Positions 25,857 through 35,620 of a DNA stretch of 64,000 nt are shown here, piece after piece (position 1 is the stretch's first letter; the number at the start of each line of letters is the position of its first letter). The stretch is from Bacteroidota bacterium (lineage in GTDB: Bacteria > Bacteroidota > Bacteroidia > Chitinophagales > Chitinophagaceae), in the NCBI GenBank assembly GCA_018268035.1, contig JAFDXI010000055.1:1-64000 (forward strand). The letters run 5' to 3'. Made by a program: the position numbers and the translations under genes. Under the pieces are notes generated by a model, which did not search any database, was not told the DNA's origin, and worked only from the letters and a program-made list of their open reading frames with translations.

Positions 25857-26540
25857 TCAAATGAGCGATTTCAATAAAGCAGATAATTCAACAACGCCTA
25901 CTGTGGCTGACTTTTCAATTGCAGTACAATCGTAAGCAGTATAAGGAATATTTTTATCTACAATAAATTTCGGGGCAAAACGCGGTACATAATTTATCAG
26001 GCCTGCTGCAGGATAAACCACAAGTGATGTGCCCACTACAACAAATATTTCTGCTGTTGATGCAACTTCAATAGCAAAATCAATCATTGATACAGGCTCT
26101 CCAAACCATACAACATCTGGCCTCAACTGAGCACCATCTTTGGCAACATCACCTAATAAAATATCATCCGTTATTTCATACATTAATGATGCATCTGTTT
26201 CACTACGCATCCTGAGAATCTCTCCATGCAAATGCAAAACTTTTGTGCTGCCTGCACGTTCATGTAAGTCATCAATATTTTGAGTGATGATGTGCACATC
26301 AAAATCATTTTCCAGCTTTGCTAATCCAATATGAGCAGCATTCGGTTTTGCTTGTAAAACTTCTTTCCTGCGCATGTTGTAAAAATCAAGTACTAACTGT
26401 TTATCTTTTTTCCAGGCTATGGGTGTGGCCACATCTTCAAGTTTATATCCATTCCACAAACCATCACTGTCACGAAAAGTTTTCAACCCACTTTCTGCAC
26501 TGATGCCTGCCCCGGTCATCACAACAAGTTTCTTTTTCAT
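25857..26540 (-). CDS. Sir2-family NAD-dependent protein deacylase lacking zinc cysteines
   Basis: Sirtuin of 227 residues that removes acyl groups from lysine using NAD. The NAD motif GAGISAESGLKTFRD is at 10-24, TQNIDDLHERAGS follows, and the catalytic His is in HLHGEILRM. VVVGTSLVVYPAAGL is the second cofactor segment. The two CxxC zinc pairs of most sirtuins are missing: the region after HGE (RSETDASLMYEITDD) has no cysteine. Zinc-less sirtuins of similar length occur in Bacteroidota, so this is probably a family trait. Substrate preference (desuccinylase-like or not) is open. Confidence 0.9.
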   Translation of the reverse strand: MKKKLVVMTGAGISAESGLKTFRDSDGLWNGYKLEDVATPIAWKKDKQLVLDFYNMRRKEVLQAKPNAAHIGLAKLENDFDVHIITQNIDDLHERAGSTKVLHLHGEILRMRSETDASLMYEITDDILLGDVAKDGAQLRPDVVWFGEPVSMIDFAIEVASTAEIFVVVGTSLVVYPAAGLINYVPRFAPKFIVDKNIPYTAYDCTAIEKSATVGVVELSALLKSLI

Positions 26541-26551
26541 ATTGATTCAAA

Positions 26552-26586
26552 AATAAAAGCCCCTGCTTGCGCAAAGGGCCTTTATC
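26552..26586 (-). terminator. Terminator of second TonB receptor gene
   Basis: An imperfect GC-rich hairpin on the minus strand (AAAGGCCC... with ...CAGGGGCTTTT) is followed by TATTTTT. It sits between the receptor stop at 26602 and the sirtuin start. Confidence 0.5.
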
Positions 26587-26601
26587 TCTTTTGTTGGTTA
26601 T

Positions 26602-29493
26602 TTAAAATACATTATACCCGATACTCAGATAATACAATGCGCCGATATATGGATTACCAAATGCATTGCGGTAATAATGATTGGTGATATTGGTGCCACC
26701 TAATTTCAACAATATTTTCTGTTTGGTAATCTTATAACTCACCTGTGCATCAAGAGTGCCGAATGCAGGAATGGTTCCGGATCCAAATGTGCCTTCCCAG
26801 TTTACTTTATCCTGCCATTTATAAACTATATTAAATCCAAAACCTTTGATTTGATTCGGATTTGAAAAACCAAGATTAAACCTCGTTTTTGGAGTATTGA
26901 AAAATGAAACCAGGTCAGGTTGAACATCAGTCAACTGATCACTGAAAACATTACCTGTTACCTCATACCCTTTTCCAAGCTGATACTCTGCGCTAATACC
27001 CCAACCGTTAGCTTTAACAGGAGTGGGACTGTTCACTACAAAAGAATAATTGGTAGTAGTAAAAGGGCTTGCCAGTTCTGCAATTGAAGTAGCAGAATTA
27101 TTATTATAACCCCTTGCTACAGCTTCTCTCGCGATAAAATCCTGATACTTGCTAAAATAGAAATAGGCATCAATTAATAATTTGGAGCCGATGACTCCAC
27201 GATAACCTATTTCATAGGACTGCATGGTTTCAGGTTTTGCTTTGCCAAAATCTGCTTGCACAAGTTTTGTTGGGTCACCGGTATTCCTGAATGCTACTAC
27301 ACTGGTAGCAGTATAAACAGGGTTACTGCTAAAGTTGTACAGGTCATTGAATTCAGGTAGGCAACCGATTAAAATAGTACCGGGCGTAGCAAGGTTTATG
27401 TATTGGTCCTGGTTGTTGGGAAACCGATAAGCCTGTTGATAAGATAAACGGAAGTTATTATCTTTTGCAACCTGTATGGTGGCTGTTGCCCGTGGTGTAA
27501 ACCTGCCTTTAAAATTTTTACTCTTATCATACCTGCCTGAAGCACTCAGTTTCAGGATATCATTAAACAAAGACTTTTGCAATTGAAGATAAGCGCCATA
27601 TTCACCAATATTAATCGGGCCATCAGGTTCATAAAAAATAGTGTTGGCAGAATTCAGGTGATAAGAACGGTAATCAGCGCCTACCAACACATCAAGCACT
27701 TTTACAAATTGAGAAAAATTATACTGTCCTTCAAATTGATATAAAGCAGATTTATCAGCGAATTGAGAGCCGCCGTCATTGATTGATGTGGTAGTTGAAT
27801 TTTTAAAAGCAGTATTGAATTGAGAAGAACCAGGCTGATATCTACCAGTTTCTGCAGCACCTCTAGCAATTGCCTGAGCCGTTGCCGGATCAGCGCCCTG
27901 CAATACAGCTCCTGCATAATTTGCTGAATATGTTCCAAACCAAGTAGCATTATCTAACCAGGTATCATTAACAGAAAGAGCTGTCAAAGTAGATGCATAA
28001 GAGTCTCCTGAATTTTCCTGAGTGGTATATGCGCGCAAGAACCAATTTGGATTTTTTACTTCTAATTTATATTGGCCTATACGGAAATTTTTCAAGGAAT
28101 ACCTGTCAGCTCCCGTATATACAGTTGTACCCTGTCCCCAATTAGCAGTCAATGATGCTTCTGTGGAATTACTAAGTTTATAATATATCCCACCAGAAAT
28201 TTTAAAATTATAGGCATCATAGTTTACCAGGTCTTTTTCGTAATAACCTGTCCTGCTAACATTAATCGGAACTCCATTATTTAAATATGCCCCTGTTAAT
28301 ATACCACCACTGAAAGCAGGTAAAGGACCATAAATTGATGGATCCTGCTGAGAATAAAAAGTGAGGATTTGTTGTTGTTCTGCAGCACTTAACCCATCAG
28401 AAGGATTAATGCCTAATGCTCCGATAACAGCAGCCAAACTGGTATTAGATGGCCCAAAGACACCTGCTTGAGCAATACCCAGCATGCTGGCGCTTGCTTC
28501 ATCACCATACACATTCACACCATCATAATTAGGATCTGAAGCTCTTGTGCCCGGTTTTATTTTACTCAAGACATTATTACGTTCCAGATCTGTAGAGTCA
28601 TCTGCTCTCCAGTCATCGGCTTTGGTAAATTCAGCGCCTATTTTAAATGCAAACTTGTCTGACACTTTTTTGCCCCAGCGAAAAACAAAATCATGATAGG
28701 GTGAAGCTTTATGCCTGTAATCATTGATGTGCATGATACCTTCTTTTACTTCTACACTAAATCCCTGATATTTGAATGGGTCCTTACTGGTGATGAGTAA
28801 TGTACCATTCATGCCACCTGAACCATACAAAGCAGATGAAGCGCCTGATAATAATTCCATATTATCTACATCAAGATCTGTTATACCAATTACATTACCT
28901 ACTGAAAAATTCAATGCCGGAGCTGAGTTGTCCATCCCGTCAACTAATTGATTGAAACGTAAATTACCACTGCCATTAAACCCTCTCGTAGAAGGTGTTT
29001 TAAAAGTGATACTCGATGTTGTCATATCAACACCTTTTAAATTAGCAAGGGCATCATAATAATTCGGTCCTGCTGTATTTCTCAAATCTGATGTGTTCAA
29101 ACGTTCAATTGTTACCGGAGATTCAAGGATACGTTCTGGCAACCTGGATGCTGCCACCACTATTTCCTGTCCTAATGCATAACTCGGTTCAAGTTCAACA
29201 CTTACTGCTTCATTGGCATTTGCCACATTCACTTCTTTGGCAGTATATCCAATTGAACTAATCACTATAACGAAAGGAGGCGTTTGTGTAGTTATTAATC
29301 TGAAGTTGCCCTTCTCATCGGTATAAGTTCCTGCGGTACCTCCTTTTACCGTAACTGAAACTGCAGAAAGATTTTCTTTGGTCTGGCCATTTTTAATATT
29401 CCCTGTTATTACCGTATTTGACTGGCAAAAAACAGCGGAAGCAACAATCGTTAGTAAGATTACTTGAATGGAAACAATCAATAATCGTCTCAT
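26602..29493 (-). CDS. TonB-dependent receptor (outer-membrane, 963 residues)
   Basis: Large outer-membrane receptor. The signal peptide covers 1-23 (VILLTIVASAVFCQ). A CarboxypepD_reg-like domain is near 27-110 (TGNIKNGQTKENLSAVSVTV). The plug domain includes ERLNTSDLRNTAGPNYYDAL and SGASSALYGSGGMNGTLLI, the classic plug end. The rest is a 22-strand barrel ending in LYYLSIGYNVF, with terminal Phe. The plug resembles receptors that import metal chelates or small ligands rather than SusC glycan transporters, which are longer and carry a SusD neighbour. Monocistronic, with a 150-bp upstream region shared divergently with purC. Confidence 0.9.
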   Translation of the reverse strand: MRRLLIVSIQVILLTIVASAVFCQSNTVITGNIKNGQTKENLSAVSVTVKGGTAGTYTDEKGNFRLITTQTPPFVIVISSIGYTAKEVNVANANEAVSVELEPSYALGQEIVVAASRLPERILESPVTIERLNTSDLRNTAGPNYYDALANLKGVDMTTSSITFKTPSTRGFNGSGNLRFNQLVDGMDNSAPALNFSVGNVIGITDLDVDNMELLSGASSALYGSGGMNGTLLITSKDPFKYQGFSVEVKEGIMHINDYRHKASPYHDFVFRWGKKVSDKFAFKIGAEFTKADDWRADDSTDLERNNVLSKIKPGTRASDPNYDGVNVYGDEASASMLGIAQAGVFGPSNTSLAAVIGALGINPSDGLSAAEQQQILTFYSQQDPSIYGPLPAFSGGILTGAYLNNGVPINVSRTGYYEKDLVNYDAYNFKISGGIYYKLSNSTEASLTANWGQGTTVYTGADRYSLKNFRIGQYKLEVKNPNWFLRAYTTQENSGDSYASTLTALSVNDTWLDNATWFGTYSANYAGAVLQGADPATAQAIARGAAETGRYQPGSSQFNTAFKNSTTTSINDGGSQFADKSALYQFEGQYNFSQFVKVLDVLVGADYRSYHLNSANTIFYEPDGPINIGEYGAYLQLQKSLFNDILKLSASGRYDKSKNFKGRFTPRATATIQVAKDNNFRLSYQQAYRFPNNQDQYINLATPGTILIGCLPEFNDLYNFSSNPVYTATSVVAFRNTGDPTKLVQADFGKAKPETMQSYEIGYRGVIGSKLLIDAYFYFSKYQDFIAREAVARGYNNNSATSIAELASPFTTTNYSFVVNSPTPVKANGWGISAEYQLGKGYEVTGNVFSDQLTDVQPDLVSFFNTPKTRFNLGFSNPNQIKGFGFNIVYKWQDKVNWEGTFGSGTIPAFGTLDAQVSYKITKQKILLKLGGTNITNHYYRNAFGNPYIGALYYLSIGYNVF

Positions 29494-29607
29494 AGTTAGA
29501 AATTTAGTAATTCAAAATAGCATTTAAAACCCATATATCAAAAATATTAATTCACATCTTGTGGAATAAACTTGATAACCGGCAATGCACAAAGTGCAAT
29601 GATTGAT

Positions 29608-29638
29608 TTTGTCTGCATCAAACAACTCTTTAGGTTTG
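29608..29638 (+). promoter_or_regulatory. purC promoter
   Basis: TTTG (29608-29611), a 19-bp spacer, and TAGGTTTG (29631-29638), a textbook Bacteroidota promoter. The -7 element ends 7 bp before the ATG, so the mRNA leader would be nearly absent. Confidence 0.7.
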
Positions 29639-29645
29639 TAATTCT

Positions 29646-30575
29646 ATGGCACAACAACTATTCAATTTTGACAATCAAACCGGCTTTTATAGCGGTAAAG
29701 TCAGAGATGTTTATTTCATCGGATCAGACTTGTTAGTAATGGTTGCAAGCAACCGGATTTCAGCATTTGATGTGATATTACCCAAACCCATTCCATATAA
29801 AGGCCAGGTGTTGAACCAGATTGCAGCTCACATGCTGGTTGCAACAAAAGATATTTGCCCCAACTGGTTATTGGATGTACCGGCACCTAATGTTTCTATC
29901 GGAAAAAAATGTACCCCTTTTAAAATTGAAATGGTAGTGCGTGGAAACCTTGTAGGCCATGCATGGCGCACTTACAATAGTGGCAAGAGAATTTTATGTG
30001 GCGCATCTATGGGTGAAGGTTTAAAAGAAAATGATTTTTTTGCTGAACCAATTATCACACCCAGCACAAAAGCTGCTGCAGGCCATGATGAAGATATAAG
30101 TCCTGATGCTATCGTTGCTGAAGGCCTTGCAACAAAAGATGAATGGAAAATACTGAGCCAGTATGCTTTGAATTTATTTGATCGTGGTAAAGAAATAGCC
30201 GACAGTCATGGGTTAATACTTGCTGATACAAAATATGAGTTTGGAAAAATAGGTAACGAAATTTACCTGATGGATGAAGTGCATACTCCTGACAGTTCGA
30301 GATATTTTTATAAAGATGGTTTTGAAGAAAGACAGCACAAAGGACAACGACAAAAACAATTGAGTAAAGAGTTTGTAAGGGAATGGTTAATTGAAAATAA
30401 TTTTATGGGCAAAGAAGGGCAAACAGTTCCTGCAATGCATGATGACTGGGTTAATACCATTTCTCAACGGTATATAGAATTATATGAAACAGTAATAGGT
30501 GAAAAATTTGTTCCTGAAAATATCAGCAGCGATACTATCTTTCAGCGCATTGCCGAAGCTTTGGAAAAGATATAA
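29646..30575 (+). CDS. purC: Phosphoribosylaminoimidazole-succinocarboxamide synthase
   Basis: SAICAR synthase, which ligates CAIR and aspartate using ATP in de novo purine synthesis. Signature segments are YSGKVRDVY, VASNRISAFDVILP, EMVVRGNLVGHAWRTY and LADTKYEFGK, with MDEVHTPDSSRY holding catalytic contacts. Its 309 residues mark the longer eukaryote-like class also used in Bacteroidota (the E. coli enzyme has about 237). It stands alone between a receptor and trhO, not in a purine operon. Confidence 0.97.
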   Translation: MAQQLFNFDNQTGFYSGKVRDVYFIGSDLLVMVASNRISAFDVILPKPIPYKGQVLNQIAAHMLVATKDICPNWLLDVPAPNVSIGKKCTPFKIEMVVRGNLVGHAWRTYNSGKRILCGASMGEGLKENDFFAEPIITPSTKAAAGHDEDISPDAIVAEGLATKDEWKILSQYALNLFDRGKEIADSHGLILADTKYEFGKIGNEIYLMDEVHTPDSSRYFYKDGFEERQHKGQRQKQLSKEFVREWLIENNFMGKEGQTVPAMHDDWVNTISQRYIELYETVIGEKFVPENISSDTIFQRIAEALEKI

Positions 30576-30618
30576 ATTTCTGCCGGTAGTTGAGTTGTAA
30601 AAATAAACCCTTAACAAT

Positions 30619-31665
30619 TTATTCGTGACTTTTTTCATTAAGTCTTGGCCTTAGCCTTGCTTTACTTTTATTAAAAATATTCCTGCCTTTATCAATTCCT
30701 TTACGGATTTGTTTTTGTCTTTCCAACGGGAAGTGAATGGTTTCTTTACATTCTATACTACAACATCCATCATATTTTTCCCTGCATTCTTCACATTGGA
30801 TAAATAATAAATGACAACCATTGTTAGCACAGTTGGTGTGGGTATCACAGGGCTTGCCACATTGATGGCATTTGGCAATAACATCATCAGTAATTTTCTC
30901 GCCCAGGCGGTTATCAAATACAAAATTTTTTCCAATGAACTTTGAAGGTTGATGATTTTCTTTTACCTGCTTTGCATAATTGATGATGCCGCCTTCAAGA
31001 TGAAAAACATTTTTAAAACCGTTATGCAACATATAAGCGCTTGCCTTTTCACAACGGATGCCACCGGTGCAATACATGATGATATTTTTTTCCTCATTGC
31101 CTTTCATCATATCAACAGCCATCGGTAATTGTTCCCTAAAAGTATCAGATGGTATTTCAATGGCATTTTCAAAATGGCCTACTTCATATTCATAATGATT
31201 GCGCATATCAATGACGATAGCATCATCCTTTTGCAGCATATCATTCATTTGTTGCGCATTCACATAACGTCCTTTATTCTCCATACTGAAACCCGGATCA
31301 TTTATGCCATCAGCTACAATTTTTTCACGCACCTTCACTGATAACAGCCAAAAACTTTTGCCATCATCATCCACAGCAATATTTAAACGGAGGTGATTCA
31401 ACGCTTCAATTGAATACAGAAATTCTCTGAATGTATCAAAGTTGTGTGCAGGCACGCTCACCTGTGCATTGATGCCTTCATTCGCAACATAAATGCGGCC
31501 AAACACTTTCAAATTATATAAGTGCTTATATAAATAATCCCTTAACTCCTGTGGATTTTTTACCGGGAAATATTTGTAGAAACTGATGGTAGTCCTGGGT
31601 TCAGTTTCTTCCATTAAACGGCGTTTTAATTCTTTGCCGGAAATACGGTTGTGTAATAATGCCAT
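30619..31665 (-). CDS. trhO: tRNA uridine(34) hydroxylase, rhodanese family
   Basis: TrhO/YceA protein, which forms 5-hydroxyuridine at tRNA position 34 independently of prephenate. It has an N-terminal acylphosphatase-like domain (1-95, [18 protein letters not shown]) and a rhodanese domain with active-site Cys in [15 protein letters not shown] Cys-rich C-terminal part ([19 protein letters not shown], then [16 protein letters not shown]) probably binds zinc. The frame extends to 31749, but the ATG at 31665 starts the family-typical MALLHNRI. It has a strong promoter and a structured leader. Confidence 0.93.
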   Translation of the reverse strand: MALLHNRISGKELKRRLMEETEPRTTISFYKYFPVKNPQELRDYLYKHLYNLKVFGRIYVANEGINAQVSVPAHNFDTFREFLYSIEALNHLRLNIAVDDDGKSFWLLSVKVREKIVADGINDPGFSMENKGRYVNAQQMNDMLQKDDAIVIDMRNHYEYEVGHFENAIEIPSDTFREQLPMAVDMMKGNEEKNIIMYCTGGIRCEKASAYMLHNGFKNVFHLEGGIINYAKQVKENHQPSKFIGKNFVFDNRLGEKITDDVIAKCHQCGKPCDTHTNCANNGCHLLFIQCEECREKYDGCCSIECKETIHFPLERQKQIRKGIDKGRNIFNKSKARLRPRLNEKSHE

Positions 31666-31741
31666 AAAAAAAATTTCAGTCCCAACGTATAGTTGGGATC
31701 CATGAAAAAAAATGGATTCCGTTGCAGGCGGAACAAAATTA
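31666..31741 (-). promoter_or_regulatory. Structured 5' leader of trhO with two hairpins
   Basis: On the minus strand, GGAATCCAT / ATGGATCC forms one stem with a T8-C loop. TCCCAAC / GTTGGGA (31680-31698) forms a second that shares the CC of the first, so they partly compete. The second stem is followed by CTGAAA and eight T ending at the start codon, resembling an attenuator. Confidence 0.5.
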
Positions 31742-31746
31742 TTTTG

Positions 31747-31776
31747 CAAAGATAATAAGGCAGCTAATCACTGCAA
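31747..31776 (-). promoter_or_regulatory. trhO promoter
   Basis: On the minus strand, TTG (31776-31774), a 19-bp spacer, and TATCTTTG (31754-31747). Both elements and spacing match the Bacteroidota consensus. Confidence 0.65.
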
Positions 31777-31805
31777 TCAGTAAATGCGATGGTAAAAGTT
31801 ATTTC

Positions 31806-32606
31806 TTAATTTAGCTGCGGATCAATAACAGGTGTTTCTTCCACAATTGGATCAGGTCCACGTTCATCATTCCATTCAAGGATAAAATTATTGCGTCCCT
31901 CCCCTACCATAATATTCATATATTTCTGTTGCACCAGTTCGAGCATCGAGAGAAATAAGAATATGGCATGGATACGGTTCTCACAGATTTCAAATACTTT
32001 TTCAAAAGCAACAGTTTTTTCTTTTTCCACTATATCAGTCATAAACTGACGGCTTTCTTCAATAGTATAATTATACCTGATAACAGTGTGAACAGGTTTA
32101 TTGTTTTTTTCATTGACACGTTTGATGACACGCTCAAATGCTTTCATCAAACGGAATAAAGTAATGGTTTGTATTTCGGTACCATCAGCAGCTTCTTCAC
32201 CCACGCTGGCCAGTTCACGCTGCAGGTTGCCACGTTTTATCATCAGCATACGCGTAGCTTCCATTTCAGCCATTTGTGCTGCTGCTTCTTTGAATTTTTT
32301 ATACTCAAGAATTTTATCTATTAGTTCCTGGCGCGGATCAATTTCTTTACCCTCAGCATCCAGTTCTTTTCTTGGTATCAGCATCTTTGCTTTGATGCGC
32401 ATCAGGGTAGAAACAAAAAGGATAAACTCACTGCTCAATTCAATATTGAGCTTTTCCTGTTGATGGATATACTCAAGAAAATCTTTGGTTATTTTACTGA
32501 TAGGAATATTGTAAATATCCAATTCGTCTCGTTCAATAAAAAACAACAACAAATCAAAAGGTCCTTCGAATTGTGGAAGTTTGATCTGGTAGCTCTCTGA
32601 TGTCAT
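31806..32606 (-). CDS. scpA: Segregation and condensation protein A
   Basis: Kleisin subunit of the bacterial condensin Smc-ScpAB, which organises and segregates the chromosome. The N-terminal signature is YQIKLPQFEGPFDLLLFFIERDELDIYN and the middle part is helical. The C-terminal winged helix includes IHAIFLFLSMLELVQQKYM. Its 267 residues are normal. The frame extends to 32666, but the ATG at 32606 starts just before the signature. scpB is not adjacent. mscL lies upstream with about 100 bp between. Confidence 0.93.
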   Translation of the reverse strand: MTSESYQIKLPQFEGPFDLLLFFIERDELDIYNIPISKITKDFLEYIHQQEKLNIELSSEFILFVSTLMRIKAKMLIPRKELDAEGKEIDPRQELIDKILEYKKFKEAAAQMAEMEATRMLMIKRGNLQRELASVGEEAADGTEIQTITLFRLMKAFERVIKRVNEKNNKPVHTVIRYNYTIEESRQFMTDIVEKEKTVAFEKVFEICENRIHAIFLFLSMLELVQQKYMNIMVGEGRNNFILEWNDERGPDPIVEETPVIDPQLN

Positions 32607-32708
32607 CCTGTTTTGTTTATAAAAAAACTGTGTAAACCGCTGCAATGTAACAACAGAAATGTACACTACGAAAGCGAGTTTTACACAGTTCCCTGAATGT
32701 GAAAGACG

Positions 32709-33152
32709 CTAAGCTTTTTTCTTCAGCTCATCGCGGATTTCAATTAACAATTGGTCTGTAGAGGATGGTGGTGCAGGCTCTTCTGCAACAGGTGCAGGTT
32801 GTTTTTTCAACTTATTTATATACCTAACCATCATAAAAATCACAAAGGCAAGTAAAAGGAAATTGATGGCTACGGTAATAAAATTACCATAGGCAAAAAT
32901 AGAAGCGCCATCCACTTTGCGTGCATTTTCAAGCGTCATACCAGCACTCACACCGTTACTTGGATCTTTTAAAACATAGTACAAGCTGCTAAAATCGGGT
33001 TTACCAATTATAGCGCCTACAACAGGCATGATTAAATCATTGATGATACTGTTAACAATAGTGCCAAAAGCTGCACCAATAATTACACCTACAGCAAGGT
33101 CAATAGCGTTGCCCTTTATGGCAAATTCTTTAAATTCTTTTACAAATCCCAT
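32709..33152 (-). CDS. mscL: Large-conductance mechanosensitive channel
   Basis: MscL homopentameric channel that opens on membrane tension to release solutes during osmotic downshock. It has the amphipathic N-terminus [16 protein letters not shown]1 with the conserved [24 protein letters not shown], a periplasmic loop ([12 protein letters not shown]), TM2 ([20 protein letters not shown]), and a cytoplasmic helix with a Pro-rich linker. The ATG at 33152 (MGFVKEF) is the canonical start; upstream residues in the frame are spurious. 147 residues, standard length. Confidence 0.96.
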   Translation of the reverse strand: MGFVKEFKEFAIKGNAIDLAVGVIIGAAFGTIVNSIINDLIMPVVGAIIGKPDFSSLYYVLKDPSNGVSAGMTLENARKVDGASIFAYGNFITVAINFLLLAFVIFMMVRYINKLKKQPAPVAEEPAPPSSTDQLLIEIRDELKKKA

Positions 33153-33219
33153 AGTAATTGTTTTTGAATTAGTAAATAATATCAACAAATGTATATAGTT
33201 ATTGATTTTAAAATTCTTC

Positions 33220-33972
33220 TTATAAATTATTTTTTATCTGCGGGTAATGCATATCCAATTCTTTCAATGCTTCATATAACAAAGTTGCTGCCATATATTC
33301 TTTATACCAGTTTTGATCTGACGGGATAATATGCCATTTAATTTTATTACAATGTGTAAAGGCATCATGATATACTTTCATGTATTCTTTCCATTGGTTA
33401 GCTTCTTTAAAATCATTCTCATTATATTTCCATTCTTTAGTTTTATCAGTTATCCTTTCTTTAAGACGTTGTTGCTGTTCTTCCGGCGAAACATGTAAAT
33501 AAAATTTCAAAATGGTTGTATTATTATGTTTAACCAGCATTTCTTCAAAATCATTGATGGCTTTAATTCGTTCATTAGCTATGGTATCATCAATAAGTTT
33601 ATGTACACGGGTGACGAGAATATCTTCATAATGCGACCTGTTTAAAACCTGTATCATTCCTTTGGCCGGTGTATGTTTATGGATACGCCATAAAAAATCG
33701 TGCGATAGTTCTTCTGCTGTAGGCACTTTAAATGACTGCACCATTACTCCCTGTGGGTTCATCTGGCCAAGGACATTTCTAATCAATCCATCTTTTCCAC
33801 TGGCATCCATACCTTGTATTACTACCAACACTGAATGTTTGCTTTCTGCGTATAACAAATTCTGAAGTTCATCCAATTGCTCCAGGATTTTTTGTGTTTC
33901 AGCTTTTATTTTTTCTTTCCTGAGACCTTTTGGCGCCCTGGTACTGATTTTATCAAGTTTTATCACAGCCAT
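33220..33972 (-). CDS. Polyphosphate kinase 2 family protein
   Basis: PPK2-type P-loop kinase that transfers phosphate between polyphosphate and nucleotides. Walker A is GMDASGKDG (54-62), followed by the lid region [19 protein letters not shown] and the motif NRSHYEDIL (111-119). At 250 residues it is a single-domain enzyme. It is closest in appearance to the group using polyP to phosphorylate NMP/NDP, but the subclass cannot be settled here. mscL follows within 70 bp on the same strand; both serve stress physiology. Confidence 0.9.
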   Translation of the reverse strand: MAVIKLDKISTRAPKGLRKEKIKAETQKILEQLDELQNLLYAESKHSVLVVIQGMDASGKDGLIRNVLGQMNPQGVMVQSFKVPTAEELSHDFLWRIHKHTPAKGMIQVLNRSHYEDILVTRVHKLIDDTIANERIKAINDFEEMLVKHNNTTILKFYLHVSPEEQQQRLKERITDKTKEWKYNENDFKEANQWKEYMKVYHDAFTHCNKIKWHIIPSDQNWYKEYMAATLLYEALKELDMHYPQIKNNL

Positions 33973-34287
33973 AAAATTTTTTTATGAATGAAAATAAGAT
34001 AAACAAATTAATAAATCACATTACATGTTTTCAATGAAATAAAATGCAGATAATGATTTCAGGTTGATTGTATCAATTTAATCATAATTCAAAACATCAA
34101 CATAAAGAGTTTGATTAGTCTCACCGCAACCAAAACTACCGGATCTTTTGAATACAATATGGATAAAAAATAAATATTCTAAACCTTAATACAAGTCATA
34201 TTTGGCTTAAGCACAAATATTTTTATACTCATATTTATTCAATGCAAAAAATATCAGTACATGATAAATTTATAAAAACAAGATTTA
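33973..34287. other. Intergenic DNA between ppk2 and mqnC
   Basis: About 315 bp of AT-rich sequence. I see no ORF with coding character, no GC-rich hairpin and no clear promoter pair. It must hold the ppk2 promoter and the end of the mqnC transcript. Confidence 0.4.
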
Positions 34288-35412
34288 CTAATAATCTATC
34301 ACCTGCTCTTCAATAGTTTCAGGAATTGCTCGCCACTCATATTGCTGGTTGCGCAACTGTGGTTCAAAGCCTGCTTCAATGATTGCGTTTTGAATAGTCC
34401 GATAAGTAAAACGGTGAGGAGCGCCGGCAGCACTCACAACATTTTCTTCAATCATAATACTGCCAAAATCATTAGCGCCGGCATGCAGACAGAGTTGTGC
34501 TGTTTGTTTGCCAACAGTTAGCCAGCTTGCCTGTATATTTTTTATATTAGGCAACATGATGCGGCACATTGCAACCATGCGAACATATTCTTCAGCAGTT
34601 GTAAGATTGTGTACACCGCGGATACGTGCCAGCAAAGTATCAACATCCTGGAATGTCCATGGAATAAAAGCAAGAAAGCCTTTTGCTCCTTCGGGTTTCA
34701 TAGCCTGCACTTCGCGGATGCGTGAAAGGTGAATAAATCTTTCTTCTACTGTTTCCACATGGCCAAACATCATAGTAGCGCTTGTAGTTATATCGAGCAA
34801 ATGTGCTTCATGCATTATTGCAAGCCATTCATCAGCGCCACACTTACCTTTACTGATTAACCGGCGGACACGATCAACTAAAATTTCAGCGCCGGCACCC
34901 GGCAAAGAGTCAAGGCCTGCAGCCCTTAATTCAATCAAAACTTCCCTATGTGTTTTCTTTGCCAGTTTTGTTATATGAGCTACTTCCGGTGGCCCTAATG
35001 CATGCAACTTGATGGTTGGATATTCCTGTTTGATTTGCCTGAAAATATTGGTATAAAAATCAAGACCAAGTTTTGGATGATGGCCGCCCTGTAACAATAA
35101 CTGATCGCCACCATAATGCAATGTCTCTTCAATTTTTTTACGATAGGTGGGCATATCAGTAATATATGCTTCAGCATGACCGGGTATCCTGTAGAAATTA
35201 CAAAACTTACAATTGGCAATACACACATTTGTTGTGTTTACATTGCGGTCTATTTGCCAGGTAACTTTCCCGTGCGGCACCTGTTTTTTGCGCAATTCAT
35301 CTGCAATCAACATCAATTCAGTTAAAGGTGCATTTTCAAAAAGATAAACACCTTCTTCCACTGATAAAAATTCAAAATTTAATGCTTTTTCGTACAATGC
35401 TGCAACATTCAT
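34288..35412 (-). CDS. mqnC: Cyclic dehypoxanthinyl futalosine synthase
   Basis: Radical SAM enzyme of the futalosine route to menaquinone, converting dehypoxanthine futalosine to its cyclic form. The cluster-binding motif is C64-xxx-C68-xx-C71 (CIANCKFC), followed by FYRIPGHAEAY, QGGHHPKLGLDFY and LDSLPGAGAEILVDRVR. The last is typical of MqnC rather than MqnE. 374 residues. The other mqn genes are not adjacent. Its presence indicates that the organism makes menaquinone without the MenFDHCEB pathway. Confidence 0.9.
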   Translation of the reverse strand: MNVAALYEKALNFEFLSVEEGVYLFENAPLTELMLIADELRKKQVPHGKVTWQIDRNVNTTNVCIANCKFCNFYRIPGHAEAYITDMPTYRKKIEETLHYGGDQLLLQGGHHPKLGLDFYTNIFRQIKQEYPTIKLHALGPPEVAHITKLAKKTHREVLIELRAAGLDSLPGAGAEILVDRVRRLISKGKCGADEWLAIMHEAHLLDITTSATMMFGHVETVEERFIHLSRIREVQAMKPEGAKGFLAFIPWTFQDVDTLLARIRGVHNLTTAEEYVRMVAMCRIMLPNIKNIQASWLTVGKQTAQLCLHAGANDFGSIMIEENVVSAAGAPHRFTYRTIQNAIIEAGFEPQLRNQQYEWRAIPETIEEQVIDY

Positions 35413-35620
35413 GTTTCTAATTTTGTCTTCAATTCAACAATTGTGTGCCGTTTTGTTCCTGCGAGCAGCAAAATTACAGAACAATCTGCTGTTTGTAGCC
35501 TTTTTACAACCATTGGTAAACATCTTTACATTTATATTAAAGGATTTCCTGAGCTTTACAAGAGGTGTTATTTATGAACGGAATAAAAACAAAATGCATA
35601 ATAACAAGGATTTATTTTTG

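Noticed and set aside
35411-35620. Extended N-terminus of the aspartyl protease starting at 35411
   Set aside because: The ATG at 35411 overlaps the divergent mqnC start codon. The extra 70 residues precede a normal signal peptide, so the later start is far more likely.
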